Both the position numbers and the translations under genes were made by a program. Shown here in pieces: positions 52,594-62,393 of a stretch of 64,000 nucleotides of DNA. The notes beneath the pieces are model-generated. The model did no database searches, had not been told where the DNA came from, and worked only from the letters and a program-made list of their open reading frames with translations. Numbering within the stretch: the stretch's first letter is position 1; each line of letters begins with the position of its first letter. Source of the DNA: an uncultured Flavobacteriaceae bacterium (lineage in GTDB: Bacteria > Bacteroidota > Bacteroidia > Flavobacteriales > Flavobacteriaceae); the NCBI GenBank assembly GCA_947501845.1, contig CANMXP010000001.1:496001-560000 (forward strand). Direction: 5' to 3'.

Positions 52594-53481
52594 ATGAAAA
52601 ACATAGCAGTTATCGGGGCAGGTACTATGGGTAATGGTATCGCTCACACTTTTGCTCAAAGTGGGTTTACAGTAAAACTTATAGATATAAGTGAAACTTC
52701 ATTAAAAAAAGGCATCGCAACCATTTCCAAAAATTTGGACAGAATGGTCGCTAAAGAAAAAATTTCTGAAGCAGATAAAGCTAAAGCCTTATCCAACATT
52801 ATCACTTTTACCAGTATTCATGAAGGCGTAACCTCTGTAGATTTAGTTGTTGAAGCTGCCACGGAAAATGTGGATTTAAAACTCAAAATTTTTAAGCAAT
52901 TGGATGAAACTTGCTCAAAAGAAACCATTTTAGCCACAAACACATCTTCTATATCTATTACGCAAATAGCAGCAGCAACCTCAAGACCTGATAAAGTTAT
53001 AGGCATGCATTTTATGAATCCAGTGCCTATTATGAAATTAGTTGAAATTATACGCGGTTATAATACAAGTGATGAAGTCACTAAAAGTATTATGGATATG
53101 TCTAAAACTTTAGGAAAAGTTCCTGTTGAAGTTAACGACTACCCTGGCTTTGTAGCCAACCGTATTTTAATGCCCATGATTAACGAATCTATAGAAACAC
53201 TATATAATAGCGTTGCTGGTGTTAATGAAATTGATACGGTTATGAAATTAGGTATGGCACACCCTATGGGACCATTACAATTGGCAGATTTTATTGGTTT
53301 AGACGTTTGCTTGTCTATTCTTCATGTAATGTACGACGGATTTAAAAATCCTAAATACGCCCCTTGCCCATTATTAGTGAATATGGTTAGAGCAGGTAAA
53401 TTAGGGGTAAAATCGGGTGAAGGTTTTTATGATTATTCGGAAAGCAGAAAAGCTGAGAAAGTTGCAAAGCAGTTTTCTTAA
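52594..53481 (+). CDS. 3-hydroxybutyryl-CoA dehydrogenase
   Basis: A 295-residue NAD-dependent enzyme of fatty-acid or butyrate metabolism (acetoacetyl-CoA to and from 3-hydroxybutyryl-CoA). NAD motif GAGTMGNGIAHTFAQSG at about 7-23, NTSSISITQIA, the catalytic His in GMHFMNPVPIMKLVEI, and PGFVANRILMPMINE. Length fits Hbd (about 282). It starts 11 bp after the Gfo/Idh gene and is followed 13 bp later by an M23 peptidase gene. Confidence 0.94.
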   Translation: MKNIAVIGAGTMGNGIAHTFAQSGFTVKLIDISETSLKKGIATISKNLDRMVAKEKISEADKAKALSNIITFTSIHEGVTSVDLVVEAATENVDLKLKIFKQLDETCSKETILATNTSSISITQIAAATSRPDKVIGMHFMNPVPIMKLVEIIRGYNTSDEVTKSIMDMSKTLGKVPVEVNDYPGFVANRILMPMINESIETLYNSVAGVNEIDTVMKLGMAHPMGPLQLADFIGLDVCLSILHVMYDGFKNPKYAPCPLLVNMVRAGKLGVKSGEGFYDYSESRKAEKVAKQFS

Positions 53482-53493
53482 TTAGTCATTCCC

Positions 53494-54072
53494 ATGAATC
53501 GCTTCTCAATTTATTGTTGTCTTTTCTTAGTATTACTAGCTTGTAAAAAAGAAAATAATAAAGCCTATACTACAAAAAAAGCTTTGGAAATTATTTTTGA
53601 AAACAATCCCGAATATATTTCAAAAGCATTTGATTTTCCTGTTGGGAAACCTAATGCAAAAGGGTATTATAATGCTCAAAAATTCAAAGAGAACAATCAC
53701 TTGGGAGATGATTGGAATGGTTTAGGAGGAGGAAATTCAGACTTAGGCGATAATATTTATGCTATTAGCAATGGCTATATAGCAGAAGTTAAAGATTATA
53801 AAGGAGGCTGGGGAAAAGTAATAAGAATTAATCATTTTTATAATAATAAATTATATCAATCATTATATGCGCATTGTGACACAATAACTGTTTCTGAAAA
53901 AAAGTTTGTAAAGAGAGGAGATAAAATTGCAACTATAGGCAATTGTAATGGAAAGTACCCTGCTCATTTACATCTAGAAATACGAGATTCCATTAATTTA
54001 GATATTGGCAATGGATATTCAAATAATACAAATGGTTATTTAGACCCAACTCTATTTATTAAGAACAACTAG
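53494..54072 (+). CDS. M23 family peptidase lipoprotein
   Basis: A 192-residue exported lipoprotein (lipobox LLACKKE, Cys17). The LytM/M23 zinc site appears as NNHLGDDWNG (His and Asp ligands) and HLHLEIRD, with an additional AHCD. It should act on peptidoglycan cross-links or as an inactive amidase activator, but the ligands are kept so activity is plausible. It lies between the Hbd and DUF1015 genes, 7 bp from the latter; I would not expect a pathway link. Confidence 0.87.
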   Translation: MNRFSIYCCLFLVLLACKKENNKAYTTKKALEIIFENNPEYISKAFDFPVGKPNAKGYYNAQKFKENNHLGDDWNGLGGGNSDLGDNIYAISNGYIAEVKDYKGGWGKVIRINHFYNNKLYQSLYAHCDTITVSEKKFVKRGDKIATIGNCNGKYPAHLHLEIRDSINLDIGNGYSNNTNGYLDPTLFIKNN

Positions 54073-54079
54073 AAAGAAC

Positions 54080-55318
54080 ATGGCTAAAATAATCCCATTT
54101 AAAGCAGTAAGACCAACACGAGACAAAGTTAGTTTAGTTGCGGCTCGTTCTTACCAAACATATACCTTGGTCGAACGTGAATCTAGAATGGGCTACAATC
54201 CATTTTCATTTTTACACATTATAAACCCTGGATATAAATACCACAAAAATATCTCTGGAAAAGAACGCTATGCCTTAGTTAGGAACCGCTATTTAGAATT
54301 TAAAGAAGATGCTATTTTTACTCAAGATAAAGAACCTAGCTATTATATATATAAAATTGTAAATAGAGAAGGTCATGTTTTTTCAGGAATCATTGCTGCA
54401 GCTAGTGCAGAAGATTATGAAAATGATATTATCAAAAAACATGAAGACACTATTGAATACCGAGAAAACGTATTTAAAGATTATTTAAAAACGGTTCGTT
54501 TTAATGCAGAGCCCGTTCTTTTAACCTATCCAGATAATAAGGTAATCGGCAATATTATTTCCGAAGTACAAAAAGACAGAGCCGAGTTTGAGTTTACAAC
54601 TACTTATAGAGATACGCACTATTTATGGAAACTTAACGACTCTAAATTAATAGACCGTATAAGCAATGAGTTTGAAAAAATTGATACTGTATACATTGCA
54701 GATGGACATCATAGGTCAGCGTCCTCTTATTTGCTAGCTAAAGATTTAAAATCTGAAAACGATAAACATACTGGAAATGAACCCTATAATTATTTTATGA
54801 CCTATTTGATTCCTGAATCGGACTTAAGAATTCATGAATTCAATAGACTAGTTAAAGATTTAAACGGGTTAAGCAAAGAGGCCTTTTTAATTAAATTGGA
54901 TACCATGTATCGTATTGAAAATAGAGGTAGTGAATTATACAAACCAACTGGAAAACATCATTTTAGTATGTATCTAGATGGCGAATTCTATTCACTATAT
55001 CTAAGAAAAAGCAATTATACATTCAAAAATGCCCTTGACGCTTTAGACGCACAAATTCTTTATAAAACCATTTTAGAGCCTATTTTAGGAGTTAAGGATT
55101 TACGTAACGACAAGCGTATCGATTATTCACATGGTAAAAACGATCTGGTAACGATAAAGAATAAAGTTGATCGTGGCGAATTTGAAGTAGGGTTTGGCTT
55201 AGTTCCCATTACCGTTGCCGAAATGAAGGCCATTGCCAACAATCATTTAACAATGCCTCCAAAAAGCACTTTTATTGAACCGAAATTACGCAGTGGTGTC
55301 ACAATTTATGAATTTTGA
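54080..55318 (+). CDS. DUF1015 family protein (SerK-like kinase fold)
   Basis: A 412-residue cytoplasmic protein covering the full DUF1015 domain, from IIPFKAVRPTRDKVSLVAA to the C-terminus. The conserved stretches YIADGHHRSASSY and LDAQILYKTILEP are present. The HGHHR-type motif recalls the ADP-dependent free serine kinase family. Some family members phosphorylate free serine; whether this one does is not shown. It follows the M23 gene by 7 bp in the same run and precedes a DinB gene by 47 bp. Confidence 0.88.
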   Translation: MAKIIPFKAVRPTRDKVSLVAARSYQTYTLVERESRMGYNPFSFLHIINPGYKYHKNISGKERYALVRNRYLEFKEDAIFTQDKEPSYYIYKIVNREGHVFSGIIAAASAEDYENDIIKKHEDTIEYRENVFKDYLKTVRFNAEPVLLTYPDNKVIGNIISEVQKDRAEFEFTTTYRDTHYLWKLNDSKLIDRISNEFEKIDTVYIADGHHRSASSYLLAKDLKSENDKHTGNEPYNYFMTYLIPESDLRIHEFNRLVKDLNGLSKEAFLIKLDTMYRIENRGSELYKPTGKHHFSMYLDGEFYSLYLRKSNYTFKNALDALDAQILYKTILEPILGVKDLRNDKRIDYSHGKNDLVTIKNKVDRGEFEVGFGLVPITVAEMKAIANNHLTMPPKSTFIEPKLRSGVTIYEF

Positions 55319-55365
55319 TTCATTTTTATAAATTTGATTTTTCCTTAAATTAAAAAATATCTTAT

Positions 55366-55836
55366 ATGCACCCAACTGAAATTATTTTATTGAACTTTTC
55401 CGAAATTAGGAGGCGTAGCATCAAACTTTGGCAAGGGATTCCAAAAGAGCATTTACATTGGAAACCTGATGGTCAAGCTTTTACCATTATAGAAATGATT
55501 AGACATGTACTCGAAGGAGAGCATTTATTCCACAAGATCATTGAGAAAAGGGGTAACTTGGGAGCTTATAAATCCCCTTGGGGAAACCTACCCTATGAAA
55601 GTATAGAGGCCGAGCTTAAATTTGCTGAAACCTATAGAGAAGATTTTACTAATATGATTAAAAGTTTAAACGATCAGGATTTAGAACAAATAAGAATTGA
55701 ACGTAGCGAAGTTGGACAAAGTAAACTACTTGGAGATTATCTTAACCGCATAGCATACCATGAATCTGTACACACAGGACAAATGTTATCTTATCTGCGA
55801 ACTATTGGAATTGATAGACCCTTAATCTGGGATTAA
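55366..55836 (+). CDS. DinB-family protein
   Basis: A 156-residue four-helix-bundle protein. Histidine ligands for a metal are visible in MIRHVLEGEHLF and in AYHESVHTGQML, the usual DinB H-H-H arrangement. Likely a thiol- or metal-dependent enzyme of unknown substrate. It is 12 bp before the YggS gene and unrelated in detail to the longer DinB protein at 50.3 kb. In Bacteroidota these genes often accompany housekeeping runs. Confidence 0.87.
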   Translation: MHPTEIILLNFSEIRRRSIKLWQGIPKEHLHWKPDGQAFTIIEMIRHVLEGEHLFHKIIEKRGNLGAYKSPWGNLPYESIEAELKFAETYREDFTNMIKSLNDQDLEQIRIERSEVGQSKLLGDYLNRIAYHESVHTGQMLSYLRTIGIDRPLIWD

Positions 55837-55848
55837 TATTATTTAATA

Positions 55849-56517
55849 ATGAGTATACAGCAAAGCCTTAATGAAATAAAATCCACATTACCAGCGCATG
55901 TAACCCTTGTTGCTGTTTCAAAAACGAAGCCCATAAGCGATTTAATGGAAGCCTATAATGCTGGTCAACGTATTTTTGGAGAAAATAAGATTCAAGAAAT
56001 GGTAGACAAGTACCATGTCATGCCTAAAGACGTTGAATGGCATATGATTGGACACGTTCAAAGTAACAAAGTAAAATATATGGCTCCTTTTGTACGTTTA
56101 ATTCATGGCGTAGATAACTTTAAACTTTTAAAAGAAATAAATAAACAGGCCATAAAATATGATAGGGTTATAGATTGTTTACTCCAAATAAAGATAGCTT
56201 CAGAAGACTCTAAATTTGGAATGACACCAGAAGAAGCTTCAGAAATTGTAAAATCAGACATATTTTCAGAATTAAAAAATATAAAGGTGGTTGGACTTAT
56301 GGGAATGGCCACATTTACTGATGATGCAAACCAAGTAAAAAAGGAATTCGACTACTTAAAAAACACTTTTGAAAATTTAAAACAAATAAATGTCCATAAC
56401 TATCAATTAAATACAATAAGTATGGGGATGAGTGGTGATTATCAATTAGCTATTAAATGTGGTAGCACCATGGTTAGAGTTGGAAGTAGTATATTTGGAG
56501 CAAGAAGTTATCAATAA
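55849..56517 (+). CDS. YggS-family PLP homeostasis protein
   Basis: A 222-residue PLP-binding barrel protein that keeps pyridoxal phosphate balanced and is not itself an enzyme of known reaction. The PLP lysine is in LVAVSKTKP (residue about 26), followed by FGENKIQEMVDKY, WHMIGHVQSNKVKY and the C-terminal MGMSGDYQLAI and GSSIFGARSY. Complete length. Start is ATG at 55849, 12 bp after the DinB gene. Confidence 0.95.
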   Translation: MSIQQSLNEIKSTLPAHVTLVAVSKTKPISDLMEAYNAGQRIFGENKIQEMVDKYHVMPKDVEWHMIGHVQSNKVKYMAPFVRLIHGVDNFKLLKEINKQAIKYDRVIDCLLQIKIASEDSKFGMTPEEASEIVKSDIFSELKNIKVVGLMGMATFTDDANQVKKEFDYLKNTFENLKQINVHNYQLNTISMGMSGDYQLAIKCGSTMVRVGSSIFGARSYQ

Positions 56518-56573
56518 GCATTGAAAAATAGACAACCATACTAACAAAAAACAAATAAACGCATAAATATTTT

Positions 56574-57938
56574 TTGTACGCAATATTAGACATAGAAACT
56601 ACTGGAGGTAAGTATAATGAAGAAGGCATTACAGAAATTGCAATCTATAAATATGACGGACACCAAGTAGTTGATCAATTTATAAGCCTGGTTAACCCAG
56701 AACGTGAGATACAACCTTTTGTAGTGAACCTAACTGGTATTAATAGCAATATGCTACGTAATGCTCCAAAATTTTATGAGGTTGCAAAGCGTATCGTGGA
56801 GATTACAGACGATTGTATTTTAGTAGCTCACAACGCACAGTTTGATTATCGCATTTTAAAAACAGAATTTAATCGTCTGGGGTTTGATTTTGAAAGAAAA
56901 TCACTTTGTACTGTCGAGCTATCAAAAAATCTAATTCCAGATCAACCTTCCTATAGTTTAGGAAAATTGGTTAGATCTCTTGGTATTCCTGTTACAGATA
57001 GACATCGTGCTTCTGGTGATGCTTTAGCCACGGTAAAACTGTTTAAAATGCTTTTAGATAAGGACACTACAAAAAGTATTATACAAGAATCGGTAAGAGC
57101 AAATCCAAAACATCAATTAGAACCTAGGCATATAGATATTATAAGTGAATTACCAGCCATTACTGGCGTATATTACATTCATAAAGCCGATGGAGATATT
57201 ATATACATTGGAAAAAGCAATAACATAAAAAAGCGTATCAATCAGCATTTTACCAGCACCAATCAAAAGTCAAAAAAAATACAAACCCAAGTTACTGCTG
57301 TAACCTATGAAGCCACAGGCAGTGAACTTGTAGCCCTTTTAAAAGAAAGTGAAGAAATAAAACGTGTAAAACCTATATTTAATAGAGCATTACGTAGAAC
57401 AAGCTTCACACACGCTTTATACAGTTTTAAAGATGAAAACGATTATATTAATTTAAAAATTGATATTGCAGACGGACGCAAAAAACCAGTAACGACTTTT
57501 ACCAATAGGCAAAGTGGCAAAAGTTTTATAATTAAAGCCATTGAGGAATATAAACTATGTCAAAAGTTAACAGGTGTCTATAAAACCAAATCCAGCTGCT
57601 TTAATTACGACATAAAAACTTGTGAAGGTGCGTGCATACAAGAAGAATCTACTGAGTCTTATAATAAAAGAGTAGAATTATTATTATCTAAAAACAGCTA
57701 CTCTAATAAAAATATGGTTATTATTGACAAAGGACGGGACGTTGACGAACGCAGTGCCATATTAATTGAAAATGGTGTATTTAAAGGTTTAGGGTTCTTC
57801 AATCTTAATTATCAAATAAATAATATTGAGGTTTTAGAATCTATAATCACTCCCATGAATAATAATCGGGATACCCAACACATAATTCAAAGTTACCTTC
57901 GTAAAAACAAGAAGGTAAAACAAATTATATTCGATTAA
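56574..57938 (+). CDS. DnaQ-like exonuclease fused to GIY-YIG nuclease domain
   Basis: A 454-residue two-nuclease protein. The N-terminal DEDDh 3'-5' exonuclease (residues 2-160) has Asp6 and Glu8 in LDIETTGG, Asp91, and the HxxxxD pair near 144-149 (HRASGDA). The GIY-YIG endonuclease domain follows at about 196-275: GVYYI (198-202), YIGKS (211-215) and Arg221. The rest includes Cys-rich CFNYDIKTCEGAC. It resembles UvrC/Cho-like repair proteins, so a DNA repair role is inferred. The start is TTG at 56574; no in-frame ATG precedes the exonuclease motif. Confidence 0.92.
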   Translation: MYAILDIETTGGKYNEEGITEIAIYKYDGHQVVDQFISLVNPEREIQPFVVNLTGINSNMLRNAPKFYEVAKRIVEITDDCILVAHNAQFDYRILKTEFNRLGFDFERKSLCTVELSKNLIPDQPSYSLGKLVRSLGIPVTDRHRASGDALATVKLFKMLLDKDTTKSIIQESVRANPKHQLEPRHIDIISELPAITGVYYIHKADGDIIYIGKSNNIKKRINQHFTSTNQKSKKIQTQVTAVTYEATGSELVALLKESEEIKRVKPIFNRALRRTSFTHALYSFKDENDYINLKIDIADGRKKPVTTFTNRQSGKSFIIKAIEEYKLCQKLTGVYKTKSSCFNYDIKTCEGACIQEESTESYNKRVELLLSKNSYSNKNMVIIDKGRDVDERSAILIENGVFKGLGFFNLNYQINNIEVLESIITPMNNNRDTQHIIQSYLRKNKKVKQIIFD

Positions 57939-57940
57939 GT

Positions 57941-59902
57941 ATGAAACAAACTTTACTATTTTTTTTATTAATCTCCAATCTAACCCTTTTTTCTCAATCT
58001 AACTTCAATCCTTCATCAAACAGAGTGACTCTGGGAGATCTGGAAACAAATACTTTTGAAAAAGATTCTACTGCTAATGCTGTAATAATATATAAATATG
58101 GGAATAGCTTTGTAGATAGAGGCGATTATGACTTGAAAACCGAAGTAAGACAAAAAATAAAAATATTAAATAAGGAAGGTTTCAATAAAGCTAATATTTC
58201 TATCCATTTATATAAAAATGGAGATAAAAGAGAAAAAGTAGAAGAAATTGTAGCAACTACTTATAATCTAGTAAATGGAGATGTTATTAGCACTAAACTA
58301 CTTAAAAAAGATATTTTTAAGGAAGAATACGATGAAAACCACACTTTTGTAAAATTTACGCTGCCTAATATTAAAGAGGGAGCCGTAATAACTTATAGTT
58401 ATGAACTTACCTCCCCTTTTATGTTTAATTATAAAGGGTGGGATTTTCAAAGTGATGTACCTACTTTATATAACGAATATAGAACAAGCATCCCTGGGAA
58501 TTGGCACTATAATATTAAGTTAATAGGCGGCAAAAGATTGGCAACAAATACAACAGAAGTAAAGAAAAAATGTCTGGAAGGTTATAGAGGTGGCCATGCC
58601 GATTGCGCAAACAGCGTTTACACTATGAAAGATATACCTGCTTTTATAGAAGAAGACCATATGACTGCCAAAAGTAATTATTTGGCAAGGATTGAGTATG
58701 AACTACAAACATTTAAGGATTTTGATGGCAGAGAATATAATTATGCAAAAACGTGGAAAACCGTAGACAAAGAGTTTAAAACAGATAGAGATATTGGAAA
58801 GCAATTAACAAAATCTATAAATTTAGAAGATTTACTAACTCCAGAAATTATCAATGAAACCGATTTATTAAAAAAGGCAAAAGCTATTTACAGGTATGTT
58901 CAAGAAAACTATACATGGAATGGAAATTATAAGATATTCAAAGATGTTTCGGTTAAAAATTTAATTAAAAATAAATCTGGAAATGTATCATCCATAAACA
59001 TTTTACTTCATAATTTATTAAAAGAATCTGATATAAATGTAAAACCTGTATTATTGTCGACCAGAGAAAATGGATTTGCCACAAAAATTTTTCCTGTTAT
59101 TTCAGAATTTAACTACCTAATCAATCAAGTTACCATAAAAGATGTTACCTACTATTTAGATGCTACAGATAGCTACTTACCTTTTGGGGACATCCCTTTT
59201 AGATGTTTAAATCGTTATGGCAGGCTTATGGATTTTAAAAATGGTAGTGAATGGGTAGATTTAAAGCCAAGCAAGTCTTCAAATGTTTTTTATAAAGCAG
59301 AAATGCACCTTGATGAAAATGAAACAATTTCAGGAAATATAACTTCAAAACGAACTGGATACCACGCCTTAAACTATAAAAAGAAGTATTATCCAAATAA
59401 AGGAGCCTACATTGAAACACTAGAAAACAGGTTTCCTTATTTAGACCTTTCAGATTTTGAAGTAACCAGTGATGATGTAACAAGTACAGACTTTAAAGAA
59501 TCTTATCACATAGACTATAACTATGAAGATACTGGTGACAATATTTATTTAAATCCTTTCTTTGTTGTTTTTTTCAACGAAAACCCTTTCAAGCTCCAAG
59601 ATAGAACTTACCCTATTGATTTTGGTTATAAGGATACTTATTTTTATTTATTCAATCTTCATTTTGATGCCAATAAATATACCATAGCGGAACACCCAGA
59701 AGATAAAAGCATAGTCTTACCAGAAAACTCAGGAAAAATCATTACCTCTACCAAAGTTATTGGTAATTCTATAGCTATGATGTTAAAAATAGACTTCAAC
59801 AAAGCTATTTACGGACCAGAATACTATCCGTTTTTAAAAGAGTTTATGAGCAAAATAATAGATATTCAAACGAATTCGCTTATACTTTTAAAGAAAAAGT
59901 AA
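57941..59902 (+). CDS. DUF3857 exported protein with degenerate transglutaminase domain
   Basis: A 653-residue exported protein (signal to about residue 18, LFSQ). The N-terminal DUF3857 beta domain (about 45-240) is followed by a transglutaminase-like domain (about 270-400). The usual catalytic Cys motif is replaced by SGNVSSINILLHNLL, and the histidine-aspartate region is YYLDATDSYLPFGDI, so this is probably a non-catalytic scaffold. A C-terminal beta domain follows. It begins only 3 bp after the nuclease gene and 25 bp before the K+ channel gene. Role in the envelope unknown. Confidence 0.85.
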   Translation: MKQTLLFFLLISNLTLFSQSNFNPSSNRVTLGDLETNTFEKDSTANAVIIYKYGNSFVDRGDYDLKTEVRQKIKILNKEGFNKANISIHLYKNGDKREKVEEIVATTYNLVNGDVISTKLLKKDIFKEEYDENHTFVKFTLPNIKEGAVITYSYELTSPFMFNYKGWDFQSDVPTLYNEYRTSIPGNWHYNIKLIGGKRLATNTTEVKKKCLEGYRGGHADCANSVYTMKDIPAFIEEDHMTAKSNYLARIEYELQTFKDFDGREYNYAKTWKTVDKEFKTDRDIGKQLTKSINLEDLLTPEIINETDLLKKAKAIYRYVQENYTWNGNYKIFKDVSVKNLIKNKSGNVSSINILLHNLLKESDINVKPVLLSTRENGFATKIFPVISEFNYLINQVTIKDVTYYLDATDSYLPFGDIPFRCLNRYGRLMDFKNGSEWVDLKPSKSSNVFYKAEMHLDENETISGNITSKRTGYHALNYKKKYYPNKGAYIETLENRFPYLDLSDFEVTSDDVTSTDFKESYHIDYNYEDTGDNIYLNPFFVVFFNENPFKLQDRTYPIDFGYKDTYFYLFNLHFDANKYTIAEHPEDKSIVLPENSGKIITSTKVIGNSIAMMLKIDFNKAIYGPEYYPFLKEFMSKIIDIQTNSLILLKKK

Positions 59903-59926
59903 TCTATCTTTCTTACTTTTGAATAC

Positions 59927-60775
59927 ATGGATAAACCAAAAAAAAAGCACTGGAAAACAAAACTTCATGATATTATATATGAAGCCGATACACCTGCTGG
60001 AAAATTATTTGATATTATTTTACTTGTAACCATTATTGCAAGTATTATATTGGTAATGCTTGAAAGCGTTAAAGCTTTTGATACCAAATATCACAATTTC
60101 CTCAACATATCTGAATGGATTATTACCATACTTTTTAGCATAGAATACATAGCTAGAATGGTTACTGTAAAAAAACCTTATAAATATGTTACTAGTTTTT
60201 ATGGTATAGTCGATTTGCTAGCTACCATCCCAAAATACATATCGCTAATTTTTGGTGGCGTACATGCCTTAGCAGCTTTACGCGCTTTCCGATTGTTACG
60301 TGTATTCAGGATTTTAAAATTAGCGCGCTATTTAGGCGCATCCAACACATTATTGAAAGCCTTAAAAGCTAGTCGCGTAAAAATATCTGTCTTTTTATTT
60401 ACGGTTATTATAATTTCTATCATACTAGGAACGATTATGTATCTAGTTGAAGGAGATGAGGCTGGGTTTACGAGCATCCCTACCAGTGTTTATTGGTGTG
60501 TTGTAACGCTTACCACTGTTGGATATGGTGATATTTCACCCATAACACCGCTTGGTCAATTTATAGCATCCATTGTTATGATATTAGGATACGGCATCAT
60601 AGCCGTACCAACTGGGATTGTATCTGCAGAGTATGCTACACAAAATAAAGCAGATAAAGAACTAGATAAAAACGTGCCTTTAAACTCTCGATCTTGTGAA
60701 AACTGTATGGCAGAAAAACACAAAGACGGAGCTAAGTTTTGCTATAAATGTGGGCATAATTTACATGATGAATAA
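59927..60775 (+). CDS. Voltage-gated K+ channel with C-terminal zinc ribbon
   Basis: A 282-residue six-helix channel. S1 is at about 28-46, S2 62-79, S3 89-105. S4 (RAFRLLRVFRILKLARYLG, 119-137) has arginines at every third position (119, 122, 125, 128, 134, with Lys131). The pore has the selectivity filter TVGYGD at 197-202 between S5 and S6. A zinc-ribbon-like C-terminus holds Cys257, Cys260, Cys272 and Cys275, which could bind a metal or a partner. The stop codon overlaps the miaA start (ATGATGAATAA), so the genes are coupled. Confidence 0.93.
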   Translation: MDKPKKKHWKTKLHDIIYEADTPAGKLFDIILLVTIIASIILVMLESVKAFDTKYHNFLNISEWIITILFSIEYIARMVTVKKPYKYVTSFYGIVDLLATIPKYISLIFGGVHALAALRAFRLLRVFRILKLARYLGASNTLLKALKASRVKISVFLFTVIIISIILGTIMYLVEGDEAGFTSIPTSVYWCVVTLTTVGYGDISPITPLGQFIASIVMILGYGIIAVPTGIVSAEYATQNKADKELDKNVPLNSRSCENCMAEKHKDGAKFCYKCGHNLHDE

Positions 60776-61673
60776 AACACTTATTTCCATAGTAGGACCT
60801 ACTGCTATAGGTAAAACAGCATTAAGTATAAAATTAGCCAATCATTTTAATACTGAAATACTGTCGGCAGATTCTCGGCAGTTTTTTAAAGAGATGCAGA
60901 TAGGAACAGCTGCTCCAACACCTGAAGAATTAGCAGCAGCTGATCACCATTTTATTCACCATAAATCTATAAAGGACATCTACAATGTTGGCGCCTTTGA
61001 AAAAGATGCCATACATACTTTAAACACACTTTTTAAAACGCACGATACCGCTATTATGGTTGGCGGGTCTGGATTATATGTTGATGCGGTTACCAAAGGA
61101 CTGGATGATTTTCCTGAAGTTGCAGGTAACATCCGAGAAACACTTAATAATGACCTAAAGGCTAAAGGCTTATTGCATTTACAAGAACAATTAATGCAAC
61201 TTGACCCTGTTGCTTATAATACGATTGCTATTGACAACCCGCACCGTGTTATTCGCGCTTTAGAGATTTGTATTGGCTCCGGCAAACCCTATTCATCATT
61301 TTTAAAAAAAGGGAAAGTAAAACGTCATTTTAAAACGATTACCATCGGACTCACTGCCGAAAGAACAACCATATACGATCGCATTAACAAGCGGGTAGAT
61401 ATTATGATGCAGGAAGGCTTGTTGGAAGAAGTTAAAAATTTAATACCTCATAAAGATTTAAATGCCTTAAATACGGTTGGTTACAAAGAGTTGTTTAATT
61501 ATTTAAATGGCGAATGGACACTTGATTTTGCTATTTCTGAAATAAAAAAGAACACACGGCGTTTTGCAAAACGTCAACTCACCTGGTTTAAAAAGAACGA
61601 GGAAACCTTATGGTTTGATTTCATGACACCAAAAGAAACTATTATTAATCAAATAAATCAAAAAATTTCTTAA
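60768..61673 (+). CDS. miaA: tRNA dimethylallyltransferase
   Basis: A 301-residue enzyme that adds a dimethylallyl group to A37 of tRNAs reading UNN codons. P-loop GPTAIGKTALS at about 8-18, then SADSRQFFKEMQIGTAAPT and GGSGLYVDAVTKGLDDFP, GNPHRVIRALEI-like DNPHRVIRALEI, and GYKELFNYL with RRFAKRQLTWF. Two ATGs overlap the channel stop; 60768 is chosen (60765 is equivalent). A longer frame from 60696 would need an untypical N-terminus. Followed by a GNAT gene 3 bp later. Confidence 0.95.
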   Translation: MNKTLISIVGPTAIGKTALSIKLANHFNTEILSADSRQFFKEMQIGTAAPTPEELAAADHHFIHHKSIKDIYNVGAFEKDAIHTLNTLFKTHDTAIMVGGSGLYVDAVTKGLDDFPEVAGNIRETLNNDLKAKGLLHLQEQLMQLDPVAYNTIAIDNPHRVIRALEICIGSGKPYSSFLKKGKVKRHFKTITIGLTAERTTIYDRINKRVDIMMQEGLLEEVKNLIPHKDLNALNTVGYKELFNYLNGEWTLDFAISEIKKNTRRFAKRQLTWFKKNEETLWFDFMTPKETIINQINQKIS

Positions 61674-61676
61674 CAA

Positions 61677-62363
61677 ATGGCTATACCTGAAGATGCGCTA
61701 GATAATCCAGTTTGGTTCTCTTTAACCGATTGCCACTCCAATCAGGCAATAGATTATGGCAATGTAAAATTTTTTCACCCAGACTATGGTCCTTTTGGCG
61801 CTTTTATAAACAATGAGGACACCAGTATTGCTATAGAAAAATATGCCAAATTGATTAATGATTTTTTTATTGTTGGCGACAAACCAAAAATGCCACTTGG
61901 CTTTAAAGAACCTATAAAATATGTAGGTTTACAAATGATTGTATATAATAAAATACAGTTACCTATTACCGAAACTATCATCAGGTTAACAGAATCGCAT
62001 TACAATGATTTAATAGATTTAGTGAAGCTTGTATACCCAGAATACTTTAAATCAAAAACTAATGAGTTAGGATACTATTATGGGATTTATAAAGACAATA
62101 AACTTGTTGCTGTAACTGGCGAACGAATGCAAACTAATAAGTTTATAGAAATAAGCGCCGTAATAACACACCCCGATTATACTGGCAGAGGCTACGCAAA
62201 ACAACTCATAGCACATACTGTAGAAGGTATATTTAAACAAAATAAGATTCCTTTTTTACATGTAGATCAAACCAATCTAGGACCAATACAGTTGTATAAA
62301 AAGCTTGGGTTTACCATCCGAAGAAAATTTAATTTCTGGAAAATAAGTAGTGAAAAGCGTTGA
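61677..62363 (+). CDS. GNAT-family N-acetyltransferase
   Basis: A 228-residue cytoplasmic protein. The acetyl-CoA-binding motif A is VITHPDYTGRGYAKQLIAH (the RGYAKQL loop, near residues 161-179), followed by LGPIQLYKKLGF in motif B. The N-terminal 90 residues are extra relative to a simple GNAT domain and may set the substrate. It follows miaA by 3 bp and ends the co-directional run, convergent with the mosaic protein gene. Substrate unknown. Confidence 0.9.
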   Translation: MAIPEDALDNPVWFSLTDCHSNQAIDYGNVKFFHPDYGPFGAFINNEDTSIAIEKYAKLINDFFIVGDKPKMPLGFKEPIKYVGLQMIVYNKIQLPITETIIRLTESHYNDLIDLVKLVYPEYFKSKTNELGYYYGIYKDNKLVAVTGERMQTNKFIEISAVITHPDYTGRGYAKQLIAHTVEGIFKQNKIPFLHVDQTNLGPIQLYKKLGFTIRRKFNFWKISSEKR

Positions 62364-62393
62364 AGAAAATAACAATAAAATAGTAAAGTAAAA

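Noticed and set aside
60696-60764. Longer miaA frame inside the channel gene
   Set aside because: It would add 24 residues before the conserved P-loop start; two ATGs at the channel stop are better placed.
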